64,000 nucleotides of DNA from Thalassospira profundimaris (GTDB taxonomy: Bacteria > Pseudomonadota > Alphaproteobacteria > Rhodospirillales > Thalassospiraceae), in the NCBI RefSeq assembly GCF_003326675.1, contig NZ_JPWF01000001.1, forward strand, positions 372,001 through 436,000. The letters run 5' to 3'. This document shows positions 55,144 to 63,968 of the stretch, in pieces. Every line of letters starts with the position of its first letter. Positions within the stretch are counted from its first letter, which is position 1. The notes under the pieces were generated by a model. That model made no database searches, was not told the DNA's origin, and saw nothing but the letters and a program-made list of their open reading frames with translations. Position numbers and translations under genes: made by a program.

Positions 55144-56909
55144 GGTTTATTGTCCCTGAGCAACGGCAATCTTACTTCAAAGCAGGCACCGCCGGTTGTT
55201 GTGTTATAGGCTTTGATGGTGCCGCCAAAGTCCCGCACAATGCCATAAGTTACCGAAAGTCCCAAACCGACACCCTGTCCCGGGTCCTTGGTGGTAAAGA
55301 ACGGGTCAAACAGCAGTGACAGGGTTTCGTCATTCATGCCGGGGCCTGTATCGGTGATGTGCATGATGACATCATCGGCATCGGCGGCAAGATCAATGTA
55401 AATGCGTTTGATCGCACTGTTTTCCATCGCATCAAGGGCATTGCGGATGATGTTGACGCAAATCTGTTCGATGCGGACCAGATCGGCCTGAATGATCAGG
55501 GGGTGATCGGCTTCATTGCGTTCAAGGGTGCAATTTTCCGAATCAAGCTGCGGGCTTAGAAGTTGAAGGGCGTTGTTCAACGCGATCTTCAGGTCAACCG
55601 GTTCGAGAACGCCGGTCGATTTGCGCGAGAATGTTTTAAGCTGGCCTGTGATGGCCCCCATGCGTTCGGTCAGCGATGAAATCTGGCTGATATTTTGATC
55701 AAGCTGGTCGGTTTTGCCACGTTCAAGCATCAGCTTGGCGCTGGCGCAGAATGTGCGGATGGCGGTAATCGGCTGATTGATTTCATGGGCGATGGCAGCC
55801 GACATCTGACCAAGGGCTGCGAGTTTTCCGGCCTGAACCAGTTCGTTCTGGGTGCCGCGCAGTTCTTCCTCGGTCTTGCGCCGTTCGGTGATTTCTTCTT
55901 CAAGGCGGGTATTTAGGGCCTGAATGCGTTCAAGTTCGCGTGCTTCGCGCTGGGAGGCCAGTTTGAGTTCGCGTTCGCGCAAGAACAGGATCAGCAAAAC
56001 AATCATGCCGCCACCAATGATGGCAATCAGCATGACGGCGGCCTGACGGTCGGTGACCTGATCCATCGAGGTCAGGTAATAAATCCGCCAGTCACTGCCG
56101 CGGATGGGTTTGCTGTCAAACAGGTAGCGTTGTGAACTGATGGTGACGATGCCTGATCCCTTGGATAACTGTTGCCCGACATTCAGTGATGTCAGTTCGC
56201 GACCGGGATATTGGCGGTTTCGCATGATGCGGGTGCGATCAGCATCAGAGAGGGGCGACAGGGTGCGATATTTCCAGTCGCCGCGACTGGTCAGGGTAAT
56301 TACGCCATCGGCATCGGCGACAAAGACGGTTTCACCGCCTTCCTGCCAGTTCATTTCCACTTCATCGAGTTCGAGTTTGACGACGACCACACCGATGATT
56401 TCGCCATGCTGGAAAATCGGATTGGAAATGAAGACCCCGGCGCGTCCGGTGGTGACACCGATCCCGAAAAAGAACCCTTCGTTCCCGGCAAGGGCCAGAC
56501 TGTAATAGGGGCGGAATGAATAATCTTCGCCAACGAAACTGTCCGGGGTGTTCCAGTTGCTTGATGCGACCGTGACCCCGGTTTTATCGAGAACATAAAG
56601 GGCGGCTGCCCCTGAACGGTTATTGACCCGTTCAAGATAGAGATTGGCGGTCTGGGCCGATTTGGGATCAAAGATCGCCTCGATCACCTGATGGTGGCGG
56701 GCGACCACATAGGGCAGGTAACGATAGCGATCAATGGCGGCCCGCAACGAGCTGTCATAAAGGGCAAGGCGGGCCTGACTGGTGGTTTCGAGTTCGCGAA
56801 TGGTCAGATTCCCGGTCGAACTGACGGCCAGCCAGACCACCAGTGCGGAAATCAGCGTGCCTGCAACGGTCAGGCTTGCGCGACTGAAATTGCGTAACCA
56901 GTAAAAAAT
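55140..56909 (-). CDS. Sensor histidine kinase, DctB-like, with apparent ATT start
   Basis: A protein of 589 residues if begun at ATT 56909-56907. Helix 1 (RASLTVAGTLISALVVWLAV, about 9-28), a periplasmic double-Cache sensor (about 35-275), helix 2 (about 290-310), coiled coil, then the kinase core with H-box AIAHEINQPITAIRTF and N/G boxes ending DTGPGMNDE and GLGLSVTYGI. The first canonical in-frame start, GTG at 56840, falls within helix 1. Upstream to the stop at 57018-57020 there is no ATG, GTG or TTG, while ATT has GGAGG 5 nt ahead. The role is to sense a periplasmic organic acid and phosphorylate the DctD-like regulator. Confidence 0.85.
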   Translation of the reverse strand: MFYWLRNFSRASLTVAGTLISALVVWLAVSSTGNLTIRELETTSQARLALYDSSLRAAIDRYRYLPYVVARHHQVIEAIFDPKSAQTANLYLERVNNRSGAAALYVLDKTGVTVASSNWNTPDSFVGEDYSFRPYYSLALAGNEGFFFGIGVTTGRAGVFISNPIFQHGEIIGVVVVKLELDEVEMNWQEGGETVFVADADGVITLTSRGDWKYRTLSPLSDADRTRIMRNRQYPGRELTSLNVGQQLSKGSGIVTISSQRYLFDSKPIRGSDWRIYYLTSMDQVTDRQAAVMLIAIIGGGMIVLLILFLRERELKLASQREARELERIQALNTRLEEEITERRKTEEELRGTQNELVQAGKLAALGQMSAAIAHEINQPITAIRTFCASAKLMLERGKTDQLDQNISQISSLTERMGAITGQLKTFSRKSTGVLEPVDLKIALNNALQLLSPQLDSENCTLERNEADHPLIIQADLVRIEQICVNIIRNALDAMENSAIKRIYIDLAADADDVIMHITDTGPGMNDETLSLLFDPFFTTKDPGQGVGLGLSVTYGIVRDFGGTIKAYNTTTGGACFEVRLPLLRDNKP

Positions 56910-57171
56910 TGCGGCCTCCGATCCCGTTCGGGACCCTTTTTGTGTTTCGCGCGTTTCCTGATGGATACGTGCATTTGCCCTGATGGGGTGATTGTTATTG
57001 GGCGGGATGACGCAAAGTCAATATATGAGGTGATCTGTGGCGAGACGTATCAGTGTATTTGAATAGCCTTAATTATGCCGCAAGCGGTTATTTTTTCGCC
57101 ACATTGGAATGTAAATTGTATAGTCACCCGATGAATGAACGAATTTTATCTGTCCAGATGAAGAGGTCCAG

Positions 57172-57888
57172 GTGAGTAAGATCGCACTTGTTGATGACGA
57201 CCGGAATATCCTGACGTCTGTATCCATGGCTTTGGAAGAAGAAGGTTATGAGGTCCTGACATATTCCGATGGTTCGGAGGCGCTTCATGCCCTGACCAAG
57301 GAAGAGCCGGATCTTGCGGTACTTGATATCAAGATGCCGCGTATGGACGGACTGGAGCTTCTGACCCATCTGCGCAAGAAAACCGAAATGCCGGTTATTT
57401 TCCTGACCTCGAAAGATGACGAGGTTGATGAACTGACCGGCCTGCGCATGGGTGCAGACGATTATATCAAAAAGCCGTTTTCCCAGCGTTTGCTGATTGA
57501 GCGTATCCGCACCCTGTTGCGTCGTTCGGAGATCATGCGGGCGGGTGGTGTTCGCCCGAACGGGTCCGATGACGTGTTGCAGCGTGGTGATCTGGTTCTT
57601 GATCCGTCGCGCCACATGTGCAGCTGGAAAGGTCAGCATGTCAACCTGACCGTGACCGAGTTCCTGTTGATCCAGGCACTTGCGAAACATCCGGGCCATG
57701 TGAAAAACCGTGATCAGCTGATCGATGCGGCTTACGGCGAACATATCTATGTCGATGACCGTACCATCGACAGCCACATCAAGCGCCTGCGAAAGAAGTT
57801 CCGTGAAACCGACAAGGAATTCAAGGAAATCGAGACCCTGTATGGTGTCGGCTATCGGTATCGTGATTCTGCCACTGTGGCAGGCTGA
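57172..57888 (+). CDS. chvI: Two-component response regulator ChvI
   Basis: A 238-residue OmpR-type regulator: receiver domain with D52 ([13 protein letters not shown]) and K102-type Lys in DDYIKKPF, then a winged helix with [19 protein letters not shown] and [16 protein letters not shown]. ChvI with ChvG controls the envelope, acid and cell-wall stress regulon in alphaproteobacteria. Start GTG at 57172 with AGAGG upstream. The kinase gene follows after a 12-bp hairpin, and the PTS genes after that, an arrangement typical of the order. Confidence 0.94.
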   Translation: MSKIALVDDDRNILTSVSMALEEEGYEVLTYSDGSEALHALTKEEPDLAVLDIKMPRMDGLELLTHLRKKTEMPVIFLTSKDDEVDELTGLRMGADDYIKKPFSQRLLIERIRTLLRRSEIMRAGGVRPNGSDDVLQRGDLVLDPSRHMCSWKGQHVNLTVTEFLLIQALAKHPGHVKNRDQLIDAAYGEHIYVDDRTIDSHIKRLRKKFRETDKEFKEIETLYGVGYRYRDSATVAG

Positions 57889-57900
57889 TTTGATGGATTC

Positions 57901-57938
57901 TGATGCCGGAACAACCATGTTCCGGCATCATTGATTTT
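57901..57938 (+). terminator. Hairpin between chvI and chvG
   Basis: TGATGCCGGAAC / GTTCCGGCATCA, perfect 12-bp stem, loop AACCAT, then TTGATTTT. It can act as a partial terminator or an mRNA stabiliser that makes less kinase than regulator. Confidence 0.7.
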
Positions 57939-57976
57939 GCAGACCCGATCAATCCGGGTCAGTTATGCAGGTTTGA

Positions 57977-59626
57977 ATGAGCGATCTAAGCGCTGGCGAT
58001 CAGGACCAGACGACAAGCCAGTCCGAAACACGGACGGCACGCATAGAGGAACGCCACGGGCTGTTTTCCCCTTTGACCTGGCGCATTCTGGCGGTGAATG
58101 CGCTGGCTTTGTTTGTGCTGGTGGCGGGTATTCTGTATCTGGGGCGCTATAAGCAGGAACTCATTCATTCCGAACTTGAAGCCATGGCCGTTCAGGCCGA
58201 GATGTATGCCGCCGCCCTTTCGACATCCGCTGTCAGTTCCGAAGATGATGCAACCAACCGCGTGAAACTTGAAGTCGCCCGCGAAATGGTGCGCCGTCTT
58301 GTAGGCATTACCGGGGCGCGCACGCGCCTGTTTGCCACCAACGGCAAACTGATGGCTGATAGCCGCAATATCCAGTCATTTGGCGCGGGCACCATTCAGG
58401 CCGAAGACCTTCCGGCACCGGGCGATGAAGATGCCTTTGCAGATATCATGCGCACCCTGACCGACGGGCTTTTGACCCTGTTTGAAGGCGAACAGCCGCT
58501 GCCACTTTATGTTGATCCGCCGGTCGCCAGTGCGGCCGATTACCCGGAAGTCCGCGCCGCACTTGCGGGCTATTCGCGTGGTGTGGTGCGGGTTGATAGC
58601 CAGGGACGCCGGGTATTGTCGGTGTCTGTGCCGGTGGCACGGTTCAAGCAGGTTTTGGCATCGGTGATGCTGACCAAAAGCGGCGAGCAGATTGAAAGTG
58701 CGCTGCATGCGGTTCGGCTTGATATCCTGAAAATCTTTGTTTTTGCGTTCGGGATCACGGTGTTGCTGTCGATTTATCTGGCCGGGGTGATCACCCGGCC
58801 GCTTAACCGGTTGGCGCGGGCCGCCGAACGGGTCCGGCGCAGCAAGAACCGGCAGTTCACCATCCCCGATCTTTCGGACCGGCGCGACGAGATTGGCGAT
58901 CTTTCGACCACGCTTCGCGATATGACCGAAACCCTTTGGGATCGTATGGATGCGATTGAACGGTTTGCCGCCGACGTGGCGCACGAGATCAAAAACCCGC
59001 TGACGTCGCTTCGCAGTGCGGTCGAAACCGCGACCCGCCTTAAGGACCCGGAACGCCAGCGCCGCCTGATGGAAATCATCGCCGAAGACGTGCAGCGCCT
59101 TGATCGACTGATCAGTGACATTTCCGATTATTCGCGCATGGATGCCGAACTTTCGCGTGCCGAAAGCGAAGATGTTGATTTGCGTGTTCTGCTGCAAACG
59201 CTGGGCGAACTTTATAACGCCGATCCATCCGGCCCGCGTATCAAGGTTTCGGTGCCCGAAGATTTGCATGTTCCGGCGCTTGAAAGCCGTTTGACCCAGG
59301 TGTTCAGAAACCTGATTTCAAATGCGATTACCTTTAGTCCCGAGGGGGGTGAAGTCCGTGTTCGCGCCTGGCAGGACAAGGATCGTGTTGTGATCACGAT
59401 CGAGGATGACGGGCCGGGCATTCCGCCGGGCAAGGAAGAGGCGATCTTTAACCGCTTCTATACAGAGCGCCCGGCGACCGAGAAATTCGGCCAGCATTCC
59501 GGCCTTGGTCTTTCGATCTCCAAACGGATTATTTCCGCCCATAATGGTGAACTCGGGGCGCAGAATCGCTTGGTTGACGGCGAGGTCAAAGGGGCGATCT
59601 TTACCATCCACCTGCCGCAGAAATAG
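57977..59626 (+). CDS. chvG: Two-component sensor kinase ChvG
   Basis: A 549-residue kinase. Helix 1 (about 34-56) and helix 2 (about 252-274) bracket a periplasmic domain of about 195 residues; a HAMP domain follows (about 273-326). The phosphorylated His is H336 in DVAHEIKNPLTS; N, G1 and G2 boxes (FRNLISNAITFS, DDGPGIPPGKE, HSGLGLSISKRI) are intact. The partner is ChvI. Short acidic N-terminus before helix 1 is usual for this family. Confidence 0.94.
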   Translation: MSDLSAGDQDQTTSQSETRTARIEERHGLFSPLTWRILAVNALALFVLVAGILYLGRYKQELIHSELEAMAVQAEMYAAALSTSAVSSEDDATNRVKLEVAREMVRRLVGITGARTRLFATNGKLMADSRNIQSFGAGTIQAEDLPAPGDEDAFADIMRTLTDGLLTLFEGEQPLPLYVDPPVASAADYPEVRAALAGYSRGVVRVDSQGRRVLSVSVPVARFKQVLASVMLTKSGEQIESALHAVRLDILKIFVFAFGITVLLSIYLAGVITRPLNRLARAAERVRRSKNRQFTIPDLSDRRDEIGDLSTTLRDMTETLWDRMDAIERFAADVAHEIKNPLTSLRSAVETATRLKDPERQRRLMEIIAEDVQRLDRLISDISDYSRMDAELSRAESEDVDLRVLLQTLGELYNADPSGPRIKVSVPEDLHVPALESRLTQVFRNLISNAITFSPEGGEVRVRAWQDKDRVVITIEDDGPGIPPGKEEAIFNRFYTERPATEKFGQHSGLGLSISKRIISAHNGELGAQNRLVDGEVKGAIFTIHLPQK

Positions 59627-59727
59627 GGCGTTCCCGCGTTAAAAACCGCCAAACGCTTATGCGGGAGGGTAGGTCTGCATGTTTGGTGTTTGACAACAAA
59701 CGTCCATCCCCGCATCGTTTCGGGATT

Positions 59728-60168
59728 ATGTCCCAGCTTCATGCAAATTGTATCGGGATTGGTGAGCACGCGCTTTTGCTGCGCGGTGCGTCCGGTTCAG
59801 GTAAATCCAGTATTTCTCTGCGCTTGATCAATGCGGGGGCCTTTCTGATCGCTGATGATCGGACAGACGTTACCGCACGTGACGGACGGCTGATTGCGAC
59901 CGCACCGCCGACGATTGCCGGGTTGTGCGAAGTGCGCGGGATTGGCATCGTGCGCGGATTGCCCTACCGGGACCAGGGCGATGTCAGGGTTTTGATTGAT
60001 CTGGTCGAGGATTGTGATCTTGTTGATAGGATGCCTGATTACGCATCAGAAGAGATTTGTGGCATAACTGTCCCGCGTTGGACATTATGTGCATCCGATC
60101 TGGCGATTGAGGCCAAGATCAGGATAGCTTTGGCGCTTGCGACCGATGAATTGCGACTTGAATCCTAG
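59728..60168 (+). CDS. hprK: HPr kinase/phosphorylase, short alphaproteobacterial form
   Basis: A protein of about 146 residues carrying only the C-terminal kinase domain of HprK. Walker A is GASGSGKS (20-27), and the capping segment SLRLINAGAFLIADDR follows; VRGIGIVRGLPY is the HprK family motif. It phosphorylates HPr on the regulatory serine (S49 of the HPr here). The start is ATG at 59728; an ATG at 59659 in frame would add 23 residues without conserved content. It sits between chvG and rapZ as in other alphaproteobacteria and overlaps neither after this choice. Confidence 0.9.
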   Translation: MSQLHANCIGIGEHALLLRGASGSGKSSISLRLINAGAFLIADDRTDVTARDGRLIATAPPTIAGLCEVRGIGIVRGLPYRDQGDVRVLIDLVEDCDLVDRMPDYASEEICGITVPRWTLCASDLAIEAKIRIALALATDELRLES

Positions 60169-60178
60169 GGAAGCTGTT

Positions 60179-61111
60179 TTGCAAAAGACCTCCGACCAAT
60201 CCCGTGATGACCAGAATGCCGCACCCGGCAGCTTTGATGGCAAAAGCGGTCTTGTCCTTGTGACCGGTGTGTCGGGGGCAGGACGCACCACCACTTTGAA
60301 GATTCTTGAGGATTTCGGGTTTGATGCGGTGGATAACCTGCCGCTTCGGATGTTGTCGGCATTGGTGCCCAGTGATTGCCACCCGGATCGTCCGATTGCC
60401 ATCGGGCTTGATATCCGTACCCGTGATTTCGGCGTTGATCAGTTTGTCGAGATTGTCGAACGTCTGCGCAAGCAGACCGGCATGGTGCCTATGATGATCT
60501 ATGTCGATGCCGAGACATCAGTCCTTCAGCGGCGCTTTACCGAGACCCGGCGTCCGCATCCCTTAAGCCATGACCGGCCGCTGGTTGATGCGATCGAGCA
60601 TGAAAAACGCCTGATGGCGCCGATTGCGGCGACGGCGGACATGCGGATTGATACATCGCGGATGAAATCGGCCGAGCTTCGCAAGATTCTTCAGGACCAG
60701 TTTGATATTGGCGAAAACGAAGGCATGGCGATCTTTGTCAAAAGCTTTTCGTTCCGCCAAGGGGTGCCCGCAGAGGCCGATCTGGTTTTTGACGTTCGCT
60801 TTCTGCGCAACCCGCATTATGATCCCGAGCTTCGCCTGCTGACCGGGATGAATGATCGGGTAGGCAAATATATTGAAGAAGACCCGGACTTCTCCGGGTT
60901 TGTGACCCGTCTGAAAGCAATGCTGGAGCCGATCCTGCCGCGCTATGCGCAAGAAGGGAAAAGCTACCTGACCATCGCAATCGGATGTACGGGTGGACAA
61001 CATCGTTCGGTTTATATCGCACGGATACTCAATGACTGGATTGCCGATCTGGGATATGACACACATCTCGGGCATCGGGACAAACCAGACGAACCGGCAT
61101 CGGGGGAGTGA
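60179..61111 (+). CDS. rapZ: RNase adapter protein RapZ
   Basis: A 310-residue nucleotide-binding protein. The Walker A segment is GVSGAGRTT (30-38), where the usual Lys is Arg (R36). The family motif EDFGFDAVDNLPLRML (about 44-59) and the C-terminal GCTGGQHRSVYIA (about 269-281) are clear. RapZ binds RNA and RNase E and links envelope precursor supply to glmS regulation; in alphaproteobacteria it is encoded next to PTS genes as here. TTG at 60179 preceded by AGGGAAG (5 nt) is preferred; an ATG at 60137 overlaps hprK. Confidence 0.9.
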   Translation: MQKTSDQSRDDQNAAPGSFDGKSGLVLVTGVSGAGRTTTLKILEDFGFDAVDNLPLRMLSALVPSDCHPDRPIAIGLDIRTRDFGVDQFVEIVERLRKQTGMVPMMIYVDAETSVLQRRFTETRRPHPLSHDRPLVDAIEHEKRLMAPIAATADMRIDTSRMKSAELRKILQDQFDIGENEGMAIFVKSFSFRQGVPAEADLVFDVRFLRNPHYDPELRLLTGMNDRVGKYIEEDPDFSGFVTRLKAMLEPILPRYAQEGKSYLTIAIGCTGGQHRSVYIARILNDWIADLGYDTHLGHRDKPDEPASGE

Positions 61112-61130
61112 ATAATATGGAGAAAACTGC

Positions 61131-61535
61131 ATGATCGGGATGGTGCTGGTCACCCATGGCGATCTCGCGAAAGAGTTCGTATCTGCCTTGCAGCACGTCG
61201 TTGGCGAGCAGGAAAATGTCGCAGCGGTCTGTATCGGACCGGATGACGACATGGAGCAACGCCGTTCGGACATTCTTGCCAGCGTCGAAAAAGTCGATAG
61301 CGGCAAGGGTGTTGTCCTTTTGACGGACATGTTTGGCGGGACTCCTTCGAACCTGGCAATTTCCATCATGGAACAGGCACATGTCGAAGTGATCGCAGGG
61401 GTTAATTTACCTTTGCTGATCAAACTGGCATCAGTGCGTATTGACGGGACGCTGGCCGAGACGGTCAATGCGGCTCAGGACGCCGGGCGTAAATATATCA
61501 ACGTTGCGTCGCGTCTTCTGAGTGGCGAGGAATAA
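61131..61535 (+). CDS. PTS EIIA component, mannose (EIIA-Man) type
   Basis: A 134-residue EIIA of the mannose class; the phosphoacceptor is H9 in LVTHGDLAKEF. The segment LTDMFGGTPSNLAISIM (about 65-81) is the family signature. No EIIB or EIIC gene is near, so it is taken as part of a regulatory PTS together with HPr and EI. It starts 19 nt after rapZ. Confidence 0.93.
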   Translation: MIGMVLVTHGDLAKEFVSALQHVVGEQENVAAVCIGPDDDMEQRRSDILASVEKVDSGKGVVLLTDMFGGTPSNLAISIMEQAHVEVIAGVNLPLLIKLASVRIDGTLAETVNAAQDAGRKYINVASRLLSGEE

Positions 61536-61599
61536 GACGGTAACAAAAATAAGAAGGCCGGATGTGGTGCGATCAAGCATCCGGCTGGCGGGGACATAG

Positions 61600-61875
61600 A
61601 TGGCGCAAAAGGAAAAACGTATCCTTACGATTAGCAACCAGCGCGGTTTGCACGCGCGGGCGGCTGCGAAATTTGTTAAACTGGCTGGTGAATTCGAATC
61701 CAGCATTATGGTGCGCAATCGGGGCACCGAAGTTTCGGGCGTGTCGATCATGGGTCTTATGATGCTTGCCGCATCGATTGGCACCGAGATCGAGGTCGAA
61801 GCCACCGGACCGGACGCGGTTAAGGCGATAGAGGCCCTTAACGAACTGGTTGATGCGAAATTCGACGAAGAATAA
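61600..61875 (+). CDS. ptsH: HPr phosphocarrier protein
   Basis: A 91-residue HPr. The active His is H18 (GLHARAAAKFV) and the regulatory serine target of HPr kinase is S49 (VSGVSIMGLMML). The C-terminal helix DAVKAIEALNELVDAKF ends the fold. It accepts phosphate from enzyme I and passes it to the EIIA-Man protein, and is phosphorylated on serine by HprK encoded upstream. Confidence 0.95.
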   Translation: MAQKEKRILTISNQRGLHARAAAKFVKLAGEFESSIMVRNRGTEVSGVSIMGLMMLAASIGTEIEVEATGPDAVKAIEALNELVDAKFDEE

Positions 61876-61942
61876 CCGGACTTCAAAGACCAGAGACTTC
61901 TGACTTTCGGGAAAACAACAAGAACAGGTTCTGACCCCAGGT

Positions 61943-63739
61943 TTGCAAGTTCCGCCAAAAGACCAAACCATACCAGAAGACCATTCAACCGGCGTCCGGC
62001 GGGTTATTACCGGATTGGGCGCATCGGGCGGCATCGTGATTGGTCGGGCCTTTGTTCTGGATCGCCAATATATCCAGGTCAGCCGTAAACCGATTGCCGA
62101 GGACGCGGTTCAGGCCGAATGCAAACGCCTGCATGACGGCGTTTCCGAAAGCATCGATCAGCTTAAACGCCTTAAATCCCAATCATCGACCGCCGACAGT
62201 GCCGCATCCGAGGAGCTTGGCTTCCTTCTGGATGCCTATATCCACATGCTTACACAGTCGCGCCTTGTCCGCGGGGCGGAAGAACTGATTGTTTCGCGCA
62301 AGCTGAATGCGGTTCATGCGGTCAGCGAGGTGATTGACGCCATCGCCACCCAGTTTTCGGGAATGGATGATCGCTATATCGCGGCGCGTGCCACTGATAT
62401 TCGCGAGGTTGGCCTGCGCCTGATGCGCTGTCTGATGGGGGAAACCGACCGGGCGGTGGACAAGGCCCCGAAGGGCTCGATCCTGATTGCCGAGGATGTC
62501 AGTCCGGCTGATATGGCCCGGTTCGAGCCGGGTCAGTTAACCGCCTTTGTCACCGCCCTTGGCGGGGCAGAGGGCCATACAGCGATTATGGCGCGATCCC
62601 TTGGTATTCCGGCGGTATTGGGGGCTGCGGATATTATTCGCGGTGTATCGGGCGGTGATCAGATCATTGTCGACGGCGGACGGGGTGAAGTGATCCTGTC
62701 ACCATCCGAGGCCGATATTGCGCATTACAGTCAACGGCGCACAGACTGGCTTGCCGCACGTGACAAGCTGGCATCCCTTCGTGATGTGCCATCGGCAACG
62801 CGCGACGGGGTTGATATTGATCTTCATGCCAATATCGAATTGCCGATTGAACTTTCGGCTGCCCTTGAAAACGGCGCGACGGGCATCGGGCTTTTGCGCA
62901 GTGAATTCATGTTCATGAACAAGGATTACCTGCCCGACGAAGACGAGCAATACGAAGAACTGGCCGATATTGTAAAACGGATGGGCGGCAAGCCGGTGAC
63001 GATCCGTACCCTTGATATTGGCGGGGAAAAGCTTGCGGTGGCCCTGCAAAATGAAATGGGTTCGGGACCGAACCCGGCATTGGGATTGCGCGGCATCCGG
63101 TTGTCACTTCGGAAATCCGAACTTCTCGAAGCACAGTTTGCCGCCATTTTGCGTGCATCCTTGCATGGTCCGATCCGGGTTCTGATCCCGATGGTGGTCG
63201 GGGTGCATGAAATGACCCGGGCGCGCCAGATTTACGAAGCGGTGGCCAGACGCCTACGCAAGGACGGGCATGCCATCCCGGAAACATTGCCGCCACTGGG
63301 CGCGATGATTGAAATTCCGGCAGCGGCGATTGCCATCGATACCCTTTCGCGGGAATGCGATTTCTTTGCCATCGGCACCAATGACCTTACGCAATATACC
63401 CTTGCGATTGACCGGACCGATGATCAGGTGGCGGGGCTTTATGATCCGCTTAACCCGGCGGTTTTGCGGTTGATCCGGGATGTCATCCGGGTGGCGGGCG
63501 AACGCGATATCCCGGTTAGTGTCTGTGGCGAGATGGCGGGTGATCCGCGCTATGTGCCGCTTTTCATCGGGTTTGGTTTGCGTAACCTTTCGATGTCGCC
63601 GGTCAATCTTTTACCGGTTAAACAGCGGTTGCGCCGCCTTGATACCCGCAATTCCGAACATCAGGCCAGCCGCGTGATGGAACAGTGGGATTCGGCCCGC
63701 ATCGCCATGATGCTTGATGATTTCAACGATCTTGCCTGA
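61943..63739 (+). CDS. ptsI: PTS enzyme I (phosphoenolpyruvate-protein phosphotransferase)
   Basis: A 598-residue enzyme I. The phosphorylated His is H212 in GGAEGHTAIMAR; the PEP-binding domain includes TGIGLLRSEFMFMN, RTLDIGGEK and C528 in VCGEMAGDP. There is no N-terminal GAF domain, so it is the carbohydrate-type EI rather than EI-Ntr. Start is TTG at 61943, with a weak CCAGG upstream and no better in-frame choice. It closes the regulatory PTS cluster. A weak GGCCG / CGGCC hairpin at about 63766-63784 may end the transcript. Confidence 0.93.
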   Translation: MQVPPKDQTIPEDHSTGVRRVITGLGASGGIVIGRAFVLDRQYIQVSRKPIAEDAVQAECKRLHDGVSESIDQLKRLKSQSSTADSAASEELGFLLDAYIHMLTQSRLVRGAEELIVSRKLNAVHAVSEVIDAIATQFSGMDDRYIAARATDIREVGLRLMRCLMGETDRAVDKAPKGSILIAEDVSPADMARFEPGQLTAFVTALGGAEGHTAIMARSLGIPAVLGAADIIRGVSGGDQIIVDGGRGEVILSPSEADIAHYSQRRTDWLAARDKLASLRDVPSATRDGVDIDLHANIELPIELSAALENGATGIGLLRSEFMFMNKDYLPDEDEQYEELADIVKRMGGKPVTIRTLDIGGEKLAVALQNEMGSGPNPALGLRGIRLSLRKSELLEAQFAAILRASLHGPIRVLIPMVVGVHEMTRARQIYEAVARRLRKDGHAIPETLPPLGAMIEIPAAAIAIDTLSRECDFFAIGTNDLTQYTLAIDRTDDQVAGLYDPLNPAVLRLIRDVIRVAGERDIPVSVCGEMAGDPRYVPLFIGFGLRNLSMSPVNLLPVKQRLRRLDTRNSEHQASRVMEQWDSARIAMMLDDFNDLA

Positions 63740-63917
63740 TTGCGGATTCAGAGCGGCGAGGTCTGGCCGGTTGGTCACGGCCTTGTTTGGCGCATTATGT
63801 ATCACGACATAGGGGACTGCCTTGCGCTGTCCCGGTCTTTCACCACGAAGTCCGACGGATTTCGGGGCGTGATTGCCTGTGGAATGCAGCATGTTTTGCA
63901 TTCGGGCAAAAAAAGAC

Positions 63918-63946
63918 TTGAAAACGATATAAAGAAATCTTTATAT
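63918..63946 (+). promoter_or_regulatory. Promoter overlapped by a perfect palindrome
   Basis: TTGAAA (63918-63923), 17-nt spacer, TTATAT (63941-63946). The palindrome ATATAAAGA-AA-TCTTTATAT (63927-63946) covers the spacer and -10 box, so a bound repressor would block RNA polymerase. It resembles the ATATAAAGA-type operators described for ArsR-family regulators of methionine/S-adenosylhomocysteine genes in alphaproteobacteria; that match is from memory. Confidence 0.6.
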
Positions 63947-63968
63947 GTGACCCATCGCGGTCAGGGAA

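Noticed and set aside
55140..56840. Starting the DctB-like kinase at GTG 56840
   Set aside because: This would remove most of the first membrane helix and has no ribosome site, whereas the upstream codons complete a normal helix.
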